A stretch of DNA of 30,866 nt, from assembly GCA_038093975.1 (NCBI GenBank), contig JBBPTG010000270.1:1-30866 (forward strand). The letters run 5' to 3'. Positions within the stretch are counted from its first letter, which is position 1. Each line of letters opens with the position of its first letter. A model generated the notes under the pieces. It had not been told where the DNA came from and did not search any database. It saw only the letters and a program-made list of their open reading frames with translations. Both the position numbers and the translations under genes were made by a program. Origin of the DNA: Chalciporus piperatus. Taxonomy: Eukaryota; Basidiomycota; Agaricomycetes; Boletales; Boletaceae. Shown piece by piece: positions 10,925 to 19,117 of the stretch.

Positions 10925-11669
10925 GTGCCACACTTTCCACCAAAGAGCAACCATGTGCCAGTCCTAGCTGCTTTTCATCTATGCTTTCCCCAGAAGACCT
11001 CGCCTCCGCTGCAGCGCATCCAGTACCAGGACAGTTTCGTCCACTTCGCTATCGCTGGCATTGCAGAGAGCGGCAAGTCCGCTCTCGTCAACGCATTGCG
11101 CGAACTGCGCAACACCGATGCTGGCGCATCGCTCGTTGGTGGACGCGAGAGTCCGACGCTCCAAGTCACCAGATGGCCCGATTCAAACCCTGCTCATCCA
11201 TATGCCTGGTACAATGTTCCTAGGGCGGGCACGCTCCAGATGCCCAAGTAGGAATACTTTAAGAGTCAAGCTCTTTACGCTTACGACTATCATCGTTCTG
11301 TTCGGAAATCGTTTCACGTTGATGGTCACTGCCATCCTCAAGAGCGCTCGTCATTTCGACTTCCCCCCATATATTGTACGGTCGAATGCAAACCAGCGCA
11401 TCTACAACATCATGAAGGAGATGGGGTGCGACAGCGAGGAGTTGGGGAACAGGAACAGGAACAGGCTATGCAGGGCTGCGCGTCAGCAGTTCGTTGAGGA
11501 AACCAAGGAGACCATCCAAGCGAATTTGAAGAAAGCCAATATACCCAATTGACGTGTTTACATTGTCTCATGTGATACCTTGCGGGATGTCGTGCAGAAG
11601 AAGGCTCAGAAGATGATGGTTGATCAGGTTGAAATTTTTCGGGAGTTGTTTGCGAAGCAGGGTGGTTGA
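10925..11669 (+). pseudogene. IRG-like (interferon-inducible GTPase type) P-loop GTPase, broken
   Basis: Remnant of the fungal IRG-like large GTPase family. The opening frame reads SFVHFAIAGIAESGKSALVN, a complete P-loop (GxxxxGKS), then TLQVTRWPDSNPAHPYAWYN and VPRAGTLQMPK, where the family has a DxPGxGT switch; here D is N and G is R. An in-frame TAG stands at 11249-11251. The frame continues EYFKSQALYAYD, shifts at about 11283, and resumes as TIIVLFGNRFT, then PPYIVRSNANQRIYNIMKEM and the helical C-terminus. A second in-frame stop, TGA 11550-11552, interrupts the path before RVYIVSCDTLRDVV and QVEIFRELFAKQGG, which ends at 11669. Two stops plus a frameshift make it a pseudogene. Confidence 0.8.
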
Positions 11670-11768
11670 GGGTGAGGTCCTTTTGCGTATGATCTCAGAT
11701 TGTGCAGCTACGAACGATGACAAGTGTTCTTGATTGTAATACATGTGTCATGGTGTTCTGGTGTCAGC

Positions 11769-12051
11769 ATGGTGAGTCAGCGAATCCGCGATGCAATGAG
11801 GGACATGGGGTATGAAAAATTTGACGAAGAAAATGTTGAGCGCCGCTAGAGCCTGTATCAAGCTGTGCACCAGCGAGGAGACACAGAAAACTTCCAGACC
11901 GACGGGTCTATGTCATGTCAAATGGAGGAATGCTGGGCGTCGTCCAACAGAAGAAGGGGAAGAAGATGATCCACGAACCAGACCTTCTCATGGATCTGTT
12001 CAGTGAGACACAAAAGAGACAGGACGTTTCGATGGCCTCCCTTCGGGAGTA
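11769..12051 (+). pseudogene. Second IRG-like GTPase C-terminal fragment (tandem copy)
   Basis: The reading VSQRIRDAMRDMGYEKFDEE parallels NQRIYNIMKEMGCDSEELGN of the upstream pseudogene, then hits TAG at 11847-11849. After a frame change the plus strand reads RVYVMSNGGMLGVVQQKKG and IHEPDLLMDLFSETQKR, parallel to RVYIVSCDTLRDVVQKKAQK and VDQVEIFRELF of the first copy, ending at TAG 12049-12051. The N-terminal P-loop half is absent. The divergence between the two copies suggests an old tandem duplication rather than a recent one. Confidence 0.75.
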
Positions 12052-12579
12052 GTCAGCAACTCGGACCCTCCCTGATTTCCTTGTCCCGCTTTGTGTGAGC
12101 CTGAGAGAACATTCAAGTTAGTGATGGAATCATTGTATATCGTCTCAATGGCCCGCCAAGATAGTCACATCAACTTGAAGTCCTGTCTTATCAATTGGAA
12201 ACTCAACTGCCCTCGAATGAGGGACATACAATACAATCTTTAAACACTATTCTTGAGGGGGTGACTGAGTCAGTGCTATTGGACTGGTCCTGTCCGATCT
12301 GCACCAATGAGCGAACGAGCCTCAGGCAGCATGCACCTAAGTAGTACATACCTCTACTGGCGACAGCATATGCAATGAGGCAACAACGGTGGCTACAAGG
12401 GCATGTTAGCACTGGCGATGCTCTCAGCATGATTAGCAAGCTTGCCCGTTGTCTTTCTTCACTTCTCACGAGCCTCCCGTCAACTAAATCATTGCTTGGT
12501 GTGTTAGTGACTGGCACACAAGGCTGAGTTGACTCAACAATCACCAAGCCATGAAGAGCACTACGCACCAACAGCCATG
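12052..12579. other. Intergenic, nothing supported
   Basis: A 132-residue minus-strand ORF (12601-12203) covers part of this stretch, but it is cysteine/serine-rich without pattern and I do not accept it as a gene. Confidence 0.35.
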
Positions 12580-12891
12580 CTAATGCTGTGAAATGGCCCA
12601 ATATGTTTTATGATGGATGGACTGCACTGCGTGATGAATGTGCGTAAAGAGGTCCATGATGAAGATGGGTGGGAGCCCAAATAAGACATGAAGGCTCTCG
12701 GGTGTCACTAGATCAACGTCATCCAAAGCTGTGAAACCCATTCTTCTCAGTGGAACGAGGAAGTGTGCTGACCAGCCACGGTGTGGCTCAAGTATGTCAA
12801 GTGTCGCCAAAAAATCCTCCAATGACGGGTAGGCAACATGTGGCAAGGTAGTCACGCTGTAATCATCCAAGACTGAGACCTGGGATGGCAT
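12580..12891 (-). CDS. Small SAM-like domain protein or domain fragment
   Basis: Single-exon reading of 103 residues starting MPSQVSVLDDYSV. The body, SLEDFLATLDILEPHRGWSA then HFLVPLRRMGFTALDDVD, VTPESLHVLFGLPP and FIMDLFTHIHHAVQ, has the length and hydrophobic spacing of a sterile alpha motif (five short helices, a G-(F/L)-xx-LDD-(V/L) turn, an LFGLPPxF core). SAM domains mediate protein-protein or RNA contacts. No second domain is visible, so this may be an independent small protein or the surviving C-terminal exon of a larger gene; no matching upstream minus-strand exon was found. Assignment rests on pattern only. Confidence 0.45.
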   Translation of the reverse strand: MPSQVSVLDDYSVTTLPHVAYPSLEDFLATLDILEPHRGWSAHFLVPLRRMGFTALDDVDLVTPESLHVLFGLPPIFIMDLFTHIHHAVQSIHHKTYWAISQH

Positions 12892-13066
12892 TGTGGTAGT
12901 GGCAATGATGACTTGGAGAGGCTTAGTACAGACAACACGTCCAGGCTCTATGCTTTATGGCCGGTTCTATGATGATGCTCCACTGGCGCCGCATCCCAGC
13001 CTGAGTCCATGGCTTGGGCTCTCTCAGCCTCTCTGCATCAGTGACATTTTACCTGTCCAAAGTGCC

Positions 13067-13150
13067 CACGTGATAAATCCGAAACCCGAATGTTTTTCCG
13101 CTTGAGCATGATGTCATTGTGCTCAAGGATTTTTACAGTGACATGCGTCA
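13067..13150. repeat. Dispersed palindromic repeat, copy 1
   Basis: Matches the block at 28727-28810. The core cttgagca...tgctcaag (13101-13127) is an 8-bp inverted repeat around tgatgtcattg. Over the first 45 bases from cccgaatg the two copies differ at only three positions, two of which change both arms of the palindrome together. Possibly a miniature inverted-repeat element or the edge of a larger transposon; ends not defined. Confidence 0.7.
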
Positions 13151-13531
13151 CATCATGACACGTTTTAACATGTGTTTCTGACAGGTCCAGGGTTGGCTGT
13201 TGAATCGGATTCAGCCATTTTCCCAACAGAGTTCACCCAGGCCGAGTTCAATCATACACCAGCCATCAATACGGTCCAGGCAACGCGACGGTCACCTTCA
13301 CAGCAATTCAAATAGATCGGTGGCGGTGTGCTTGCGGCTGCGGGGATCGGCACAGGTTACCTCGCCTACAAGTCACACGAAAACAAGGAGGAGGCCACTC
13401 TATCGTGTTGTTTGATGCAACTAAGGAACTTCAAGACAATTCACACACTATTCATGGGTGCGCCGACCTGACAGTGGGACCGATTAGCAGTACATTAGAA
13501 GTACATTAGCAATTCCGCTGCCACTCGTGAC
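13151..13531. other. Gene-poor stretch with short coding-like scraps
   Basis: A plus frame at about 13199-13315 reads FPTEFTQAEFNHTPAINTVQ and stops; another at about 13318-13390 reads IGGGVLAAAGIGTGYLAYKS, a glycine/alanine-rich, helix-like piece. Neither joins to anything. Direct words agtacatta (13490, 13499) occur just before the amine-oxidase fragment. Treated as decayed sequence. Confidence 0.3.
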
Positions 13532-14115
13532 TCACTGCCCAAGGCGGGCAAAGTCAGGCGGGAGAGCAATTTCAGACTGTGTGCGGTTGCTGCTCGCTGG
13601 CAGCTGTCCTGCATTGACGGTGTGGTTGTGGCCGAAACTAGGATGAATCGAGTATCCCCTAACAGTTCCCCACTTGTTATTCTCCCACCCGTTGACGATG
13701 TAATAACCCCCTTGGAAGTTATCTAGGAACTTGAGCAACACATCATCCTCGTTGGTGATATATTCACGAGTGATCATTTGCTGGATCACTTCGTTTCCCC
13801 ATTCGTCGTCGTACCAGGGTTGAGTGACAAGGCCTCGCTTAGTGGTCGTCTTGAGAAGCGATTTTTCCGTGCCGACGACGTCGAGGTCAACCTTGTAGTT
13901 GATGACATGGTCGTGTAGACTTCCCACTAAAAGAAATAAACCGGTCAGTTGGTGATAAATGATCCTTGAGAGCACGCACTGCTAGTTTACCAGATACGGC
14001 TGCCGTAGTTTGTTGATCGGCATCCCAGTATCCGGCTTGAAGGTAACCCTATACTGACACGCGAACTTCGATGGTTCCATCTAGGTGGAATATGTAGTCA
14101 AACTGGTTACGAGTC
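13532..14115 (-). pseudogene. Copper amine oxidase fragment
   Basis: Internal piece of a copper/topaquinone amine oxidase (primary amine to aldehyde, ammonia and peroxide). Minus-strand order: NQFDYIFHLDGTIEVRVS, then an in-frame TAG (14051-14049), GYLQAGYWDADQQT, an intron 13990-13927, then VGSLHDHVINYKVDLDV, containing the copper-ligand HxH, then SLLKTTTKRGLVTQPWYDDE, QQMITREYITNEDD, FQGGYYIVN and GTVRGYSIHPSFG, ending at 13532. The topaquinone region is only the degenerate NQFDY, so the cofactor Tyr is not clearly present. The N-terminal two thirds and the C-terminal part, including the last copper His region, are missing. The upstream break lies next to the 14-15 kb repeat block. Truncated at both ends and carrying a stop, it is a relic. 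Confidence 0.8.
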
Positions 14116-14344
14116 AGTCAAGGATCGAACACGATCATGATCAGTCTTTTACCACTGAGAACGGCGTGGTTCGGTGGAGCGCTCTGGTGAGTGCATATGG
14201 TCGCCGTTTTCGTTCGCGACGCCTGCGATGTTTTTCGACTCACTCAACTCCCTCCCCGACTTTCTCACCTTGCCGACTCGACTCCCTGCCCCTTCGACTT
14301 CATCTGGGGGTTAACTGGGTGCGCATGACCGACGAGACTCGTCG

Positions 14345-15010
14345 TCGTCGTCGCCCGTGGTCTTCGTCGACTCCGTGGGCAAGTTGGCGTCGATTCGCTC
14401 GAATTCACCATCTCCCCCTGGAGCAACATGCTTTGGGGATCTGTTGGTGAGTCGTCTTGTCCGTTTTCGTTCGCGTCGGCATCAACGGACGCGTTCGCTG
14501 TCGTTGTGGCAGCGGTCTCGTCCGTGGATGTCTTCGCTTCGTTTTCTTGGGCTTATGGCCCCTCCATCTCGGTCTTTGATTGCGGCGGGAGGGAAGTCGA
14601 AGCGTTTTTGTTCGCATCGGCGTCAACGGACGCGTTTGCTGTCGTTGTGGCAGCAGTCTCGTCCGTCGAGACTCATCGTCGTCGACTCCGTGAGCAAGTT
14701 GGCGTCGATTCACTCGACTTCACCATCTCCCCCTGGAGCAACGTGCTTCAAGTTTGGGGATCTGTTGGTGAGTCGTCCTGTCCGTTTTCGTTCGCGTCGG
14801 CATCAACGGACGCGTTCGCTGTCGTTGTGGCAGCGGTCTCGTCCGTGGATGTCTTCGCTTCGTTTTCTTGGGCTAATGGCCCCTCCATCTCGGTCCTTGA
14901 TTGCGGCGGGAGGGAAGTCGAAATGTTTTCGTTCGCGTCGGCGTCAACGGACGCGTTCGCTGTCATTGTGGCAGCGGTCTCGTCCGTGGATGTCTTCACT
15001 TCATTTTGAG
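14345..15010. repeat. Nested tandem repeat, about 320 bp x 2 with inner module x 4
   Basis: The inner module tcaacggacgcgttcgctgt and its continuation gttgtggcagcggtctcgtc occurs at 14482, 14623, 14803 and 14943 (spacing 141, 180, 140), so the larger period is 320-321 bp. The second large unit repeats the flanking ttggcgtcgatt, ccatctccccctggagcaac and ggggatctgttggtgagtcg words. Both strands stay largely open: plus gives a 193-residue Ser/Ala/Val-rich ORF (14428-15009), minus gives Thr/Ala/Asp-rich repeats such as STDETAATTTANASVDADAN, but the minus frame has a TAA in unit 1. No start, intron pattern or homologous domain supports a gene, so I call it a repeat. Confidence 0.75.
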
Positions 15011-15768
15011 CAGACGACGATACGGATGGTCTCAGCGCAAGCGTAGATGGAGTGGTTGCACGTACCTTGGAAAATGATACGAGTCATGGTACTGGGAAGA
15101 ATCATTTCGGAAGAGGGTAAAAAGATGAAAAGTGAGAAACAGAGATGAACGCATGAAAACCAGGCGGGGAAAATGAATTGGCGACCCAGCGTGGACCCTC
15201 AGTGCGAACGGGATGGCCCCGAACGAAAATTGGGGCGCATGGGTAGGTCCTTCAGTCCGGCTGGGATGGCCCCAACCGAAAATCCAGATCCTAGCCTCAC
15301 AAATGGGATGACAATTGGGTAGAAATAGAATAAAGGTTCGAATTCAGTATTTAGTGTTAAGCTAATGAATCACGTGAACGAGTCACGTGAAGGTGATGAA
15401 CTCAGGCAGATTCGTCATACCGGTAACCCAGGGTTCCCACGGAACGGACGACGACCGATACGACCGTTCCCTATGGCACGTGATGGCTGTGCATACATAT
15501 GACTCAGGGGCCCGAGGAAATTTTTGCTCAAGGTCGAAAAGTTTGGCGGGCGTGTTGTAGCGCCACAGCTGTGCCCCTACACGACCGATTTTCGTCTGCT
15601 AGTAAGTAATGACAAGAGCATGTGTATACTATGAGCGAAATCCAACAATTACCAAAACTACAGTAGTAGAAGCTCGGGGGACGGCAATACACGAGGACAG
15701 GATGGGGGACACGAAACGGAACAGGACGACGACGACGGCGTGAGGGCGAGGGCGAGGGCGACGACCAG
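15011..15768. other. Non-coding stretch between two repeat blocks
   Basis: No gene found. It holds a short direct repeat: ggaccctcagtgcgaacggg followed by atggccccgaacgaaaat (15192 on) and ggtccttcagtccggctggg followed by atggccccaaccgaaaat (15245 on). Two cacgtga words lie at about 15371 and 15385. The right part becomes rich in gacga/gaggg purine runs leading into the palindrome array. Confidence 0.4.
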
Positions 15769-16244
15769 CATGTAAACGCGAACGGAAATGCGACAACGCG
15801 TTTCTGTTCATGTTTACATGTGAGGGTGAGGGGAGGGCAAGGGCAAGAATGACGAGACGAGACGAGCTAAACACGAACGGAAACGCGACAAGGCACGTTT
15901 CCGTTCGTGTCTACGTGCGAGGGCGACGAGGGACGAGGGACGATGATGATGATGATGACGATGTGAGGGCAAGGATGACGAGCAGCATGTAAACGCGAAC
16001 AGAAACGCGAGAACGCGTTCCCGTTCGTGTTTGCATGTGAGAGTAAGGGTGGCGAGGTCAGAGGAGGGCGACAAGACAAGCTAAACACGAACGGAAACGT
16101 GCGTTTTGACAACGCACGTTTCCGTTCGTGTTTACATGCGAGGGTAAGGGCGATGAGGTCAGGGCGAGGGCGACGAGACGTGACGTGACGAGCAAATGCT
16201 CACATGTAAACATGAATGGAAATGCGTTCATGTTTACATGTGAG
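15769..16244. repeat. Array of five long palindromes in an A-B-A-B-A pattern
   Basis: A1: arms 15769-15792 / 15797-15820, 24 bp, 4 mismatches, 4-nt loop. B1: 15868-15885 / 15896-15913, 18 bp, 1 mismatch. A2: 15986-16009 / 16014-16037, 24 bp, 4 mismatches, 4-nt loop. B2: 16082-16105 / 16111-16134, perfect 24 bp, 5-nt loop. A3: 16199-16216 / 16227-16244, perfect 18 bp. Most arms share the core cgaacggaaacg or its complement; in A3 it is reduced to tgaatggaaatgcg on one side. A1 to A2 and B1 to B2 centres are each about 217 bp apart, so an A-B pair was duplicated. All arm mismatches are transitions, mainly at CpG. Spacers are strongly purine-rich on the plus strand. Confidence 0.9.
15940..15963. 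repeat. GAT microsatellite
   Basis: A run of gat/gac triplets (cgatgatgatgatgatgacg) between palindromes B1 and A2. Confidence 0.8.
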
Positions 16245-16330
16245 CGTGATCGTTACTCGTTGTCTTCGTCGTTGTCATCTTTGATTGAGGGTGATGGTGA
16301 GGTAGGCGTGAGGACAAGACAAGGAACAAT

Positions 16331-16359
16331 GCAACGCACGCAATTTTTGCGTGCGTTGC
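16331..16359. repeat. Perfect 13-bp hairpin
   Basis: gcaacgcacgcaa, a ttt loop, then ttgcgtgcgttgc: a perfect inverted repeat with a different core from the five palindromes to its left. It is followed at 16359-16384 by a cgt triplet run. Confidence 0.85.
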
Positions 16360-16384
16360 GTCGTTCGTCGTCGTCGTCGTCGTC

Positions 16385-16759
16385 ATCTGGGGTGTTCGTT
16401 GGATGGTGTGAACCATACCAGTCTGACTGACCTTGAAGTGGGACGACAGCGTTGGAGCGGGAAGTTGAAGAAAGCTGCCAAAAGTGCAGCATTGAATGAG
16501 GTTGGCTGTACGGGACAAGTGTTCTGCTCGTGTTCACTCGCTCTAGTTGCTGTAGTAGTTGCTGTTCTGTTTCCTCCCCTGGGTAGGAACTTTCCGTCGT
16601 CCGACCCGACCCCTGGGTAGCTTCTCGGTTCGCCTACCGGCTCGCCACCCCTGGGCATGACCAATTTTCCATGAACTCGAACCGCACACGACCTTGCAAG
16701 CAAGGTAATTGGTCACCTACAGTCCTTACTTTAGTTTCATCTTTCCGTTTCACATTGAG
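16385..16759. other. Non-coding stretch right of the palindrome array
   Basis: No supportable gene. Contains repeated cccctgggta/cccctgggca words at about 16577, 16610 and 16648. Likely the 3' flank of the minus-strand gene ending at 16760. Confidence 0.35.
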
Positions 16760-17460
16760 CTAACGAGGTGGTCTTTCACCTGAGCTTATGTAGTAGGCGT
16801 AGTTAGCCAAATAAACCCATTCTCCATCGTTATCATGCCCTGCACGCTCTAGATATCTCCGTTCCAGCTCGTGATTCGCCGCCTGGGCGCAGTCTTAGGT
16901 AACCCACTGTTGATTGATTTGGACCAAACTTTCGCTGTGCATTATTGCACCACAGATCTATGATGTGACCCTGTCTGTTCGTCTGGCTCGGCAGGCTTCT
17001 CCGCAGTCCTTTGATGTCATCAACGGAGGTAAATTCGAAACGCGACTGAAATCGCATTGATCTGCTCATCCAGATCTGGCACCACAAGTCGGTATGATGA
17101 TGTATGACCAACCCACCTGACAGCCTCGTTCTACCCATGCTGATACCTTGTGTCGGAGAGCAATGGCTTCGAATCCTGATGTGTTTCAGGTGAGTCCTAT
17201 CTTGGACGACCGACATGTGCCGCAGCACCTTGAGGTAAGCTTTCATGGAAGTACTGGCGTCCATCCCTCTCCGCAACTCTCCGCAGCAGTTTTCGAACGA
17301 TGTTGGGACATTAAACTTGAGTAGGCCCCCAATTCATTGTGAACTCGTCTAAGATCCGGAGAACTTACCGCAATTGTGGAGCCCTTGGAGCAAGAACGTT
17401 ACCAATTACCACATAGCACAGCAAAAGCGGGGGAATGACAATGGATTGCCATTCGGTCAT
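16760..17460 (-). CDS. Probable small multi-exon gene of unknown function (model incomplete)
   Basis: Two ends look real. The first exon (17460-17369) reads MTEWQSIVIPPLLLCYVVIG then NVLAPRAPQLR, a single hydrophobic segment that could be a membrane anchor, ending at a good donor (cg|gtaagt). The last exon (from about 16884, stop at 16762-16760) reads ANHELERRYLERAGHDNDGE then WVYLANYAYYISSGERPPR. Between them are coding-like pieces in different frames, including SSYRLVVPDLDEQINAISVA, but I could not join them with standard introns. A longer ORF on the same strand (17276-16833) competes for part of the span and has no recognised domain. No family recognised; it may be intact with unseen splices or decayed. 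Confidence 0.35.
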
Positions 17461-17967
17461 CCGTGGGGGAAGAAGCTGTGGGTGCGGGCGATAAGGTCAC
17501 AATCGGAGGCAAAGCGATTGTCGCGGACGAACTGGTGTGAGAACCATTGAGCACCAATCGGACGTTGATGGAAATCGAGGACGGGCTGTGCAGATGAGGA
17601 TTCCCCCCTCCAGTAGCTGATCCGGGAGTCGGGAGAATGCGAGTACTAGTAGGTTCTGTACGGAAAGGAATTGGTGAGGGAAGACTACTGCTAGATGTTG
17701 AATATCGCCATACAATAGATTGCCTTCTTTCCATCGCCGGATCCGGATCGCTGTGGTCATGGGAGATGCAGGTAGAGCTTCACTGGCACCACAAGGCTAG
17801 GTGCATCACACGTCGTACGGCAGTATTGAACAAAGAAACGAACACTTGAATTGTAGACATGTATGTAAAATGGACTCAGAAGGTTCATCATGTAACTGTG
17901 ACATCATGTCTGGGTCCGAGTTGTGAGCCATACTCTAGAGGTACAAATGCATGGGGTAAAGTACATA
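17461..17967. other. Intergenic between two minus-strand genes
   Basis: No convincing gene. A Ser/Thr/Pro-rich minus ORF (17734-17399) overlaps the first exon of the gene above in another frame and is not accepted. Probably holds the promoter of the gene at 17460 and the 3' flank of the next gene. Confidence 0.35.
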
Positions 17968-18931
17968 TTACAACAGTTGCACTACATCGCTTGCAACCAA
18001 CAGTGCTTTCATTTCAGAAAATGTGAGACAGTCGGCGTCGCTGATATGGTAAGTTAGTAGAGTGATATTGTAAACAATAGTCCTGTACCTGGTACTGTCA
18101 TACTGAACATTGAACCGAGACCCTTCTTCCTCGGACCGCAACACTTCGAAGCTGGAAATCCGGTAGAAGATGTCGAAGTCGGTGATGCGAAAGTGTAGGT
18201 CGAGGATGTGGGCATCTGGTGATTTTAAAAACGAGTCCGCGTCGGAGTTAGTAAGGCGAATGTATCGAGAAACCTTCGCCTGGTCTGGTTTATGATAAAT
18301 TGGCAGGGTCTTTCGGAGGGAGTGAATTAATCCACCCTCCTGACTCGGACTCGGAAATCCGAGTCTTCGCCTTCGTTCAGCCCTGTTGCAATGTTGATGT
18401 TACTGTGGGGGTAGCTGGAAGGGAAACCATACCTGAGCTCATTTATCTTCTTGTCTAGGATACGAGATGTCGCTTCGGGTAAACGAAAAATGACATCGCG
18501 TTGTAGAAGCAGCAGAGTATGAGCGGCGAAAGAATGCTCAAGATGGCTAGTTCGTCATCAGTAATGCACTATCAAGAAGTCAAGACTTACTCCTCTAGAT
18601 TACCAGCAGGGCGCTGAATAATGTTTTCCATACGAGTCCGAAACAACTCGAGTCCGTCCATGTTTAGCAAGGGCCATTGCGTACCATGGGGGAGGGCACG
18701 TCCTTGGGCTACTACGCGAGCATATGCTTCCTTGTAGCCAGGGTAGCTGCGGGCGGTTGCCGCATGCATTGCGAATAGATCCATATAAACGATAGTTTGC
18801 TTTGCGAATTTGTCAACGTCAATGTTAGGAACTTGGGGCGGGACGCTCGCTGGACGGCTTGGTGGCAGAGAAATGTTGACTGAATAAGGCGTCGAGGGCG
18901 AGAGAGTGCGCCTAGGACTGACTCGAGGCAT
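17968..18931 (-). CDS. Unknown fungal protein, 4 exons, intact
   Basis: Exons on the minus strand 18931-18591, 18546-18433, 18382-18089, 18040-17968 give 273 residues with consistent phases. The N-terminus is Ser/Pro-rich (MPRVSPRRTLSPSTPYSVNI); the middle, KFAKQTIVYMDLFAMHAATA then YPGYKEAYARVVAQGRALP, and EHSFAAHTLLLLQRDVIFRL are probably helical; a basic patch ELRAERRRRLGFPSP could be a nuclear signal; the C-terminus alternates charged and hydrophobic residues (DAHILDLHFRITDFDIFYR). No family recognised, no signal peptide or membrane helix. The last intron (18088-18041) is 48 nt with a ctaac branch site and no stop, so its retention adds 16 residues in frame. A TATATAA lies 45 nt upstream of the ATG. 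Confidence 0.7.
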
Positions 18932-18977
18932 TGTGGCGAAAACTGAACAAATCGAGTGCTGTAGTCGCAGCGTTTGT

Positions 18978-18984
18978 TTATATA
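18978..18984 (-). promoter_or_regulatory. TATA box for the unknown 4-exon gene
   Basis: Minus-strand tatataa sits about 45 nt upstream of the ATG at 18931, a fitting core promoter position. Confidence 0.5.
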
Positions 18985-19117
18985 CGATTTACGAAAATGT
19001 GTGAAATGATTGCTAAATAAACATATGTTCCATATTGGGCGGCAGGACTTCGCCGTGCACCCACCCCAATCATAATATTGGTGCACCCTTCACTGTGCTT
19101 TTGTCGTCTTACACAAG

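Noticed and set aside
12203..12601. 132-residue minus-strand ORF
   Set aside because: Cys/Ser-rich without domain or splice pattern; likely chance.
14357..15046. Long Arg/Ser-rich plus-strand ORF (229 residues) across the tandem repeat
   Set aside because: It is one of several open frames created by the repeat on both strands, with no domain, start context or splice support.
15769..16244. CRISPR-like reading of the palindrome array
   Set aside because: Repeats are inverted pairs with unequal arms and purine-rich related spacers, in a eukaryotic context; not direct repeats with unique spacers.
15810..16430. Asp-run and Arg-rich ORFs on both strands
   Set aside because: They arise from triplet runs and purine-rich spacers of the palindrome array, not from a gene.
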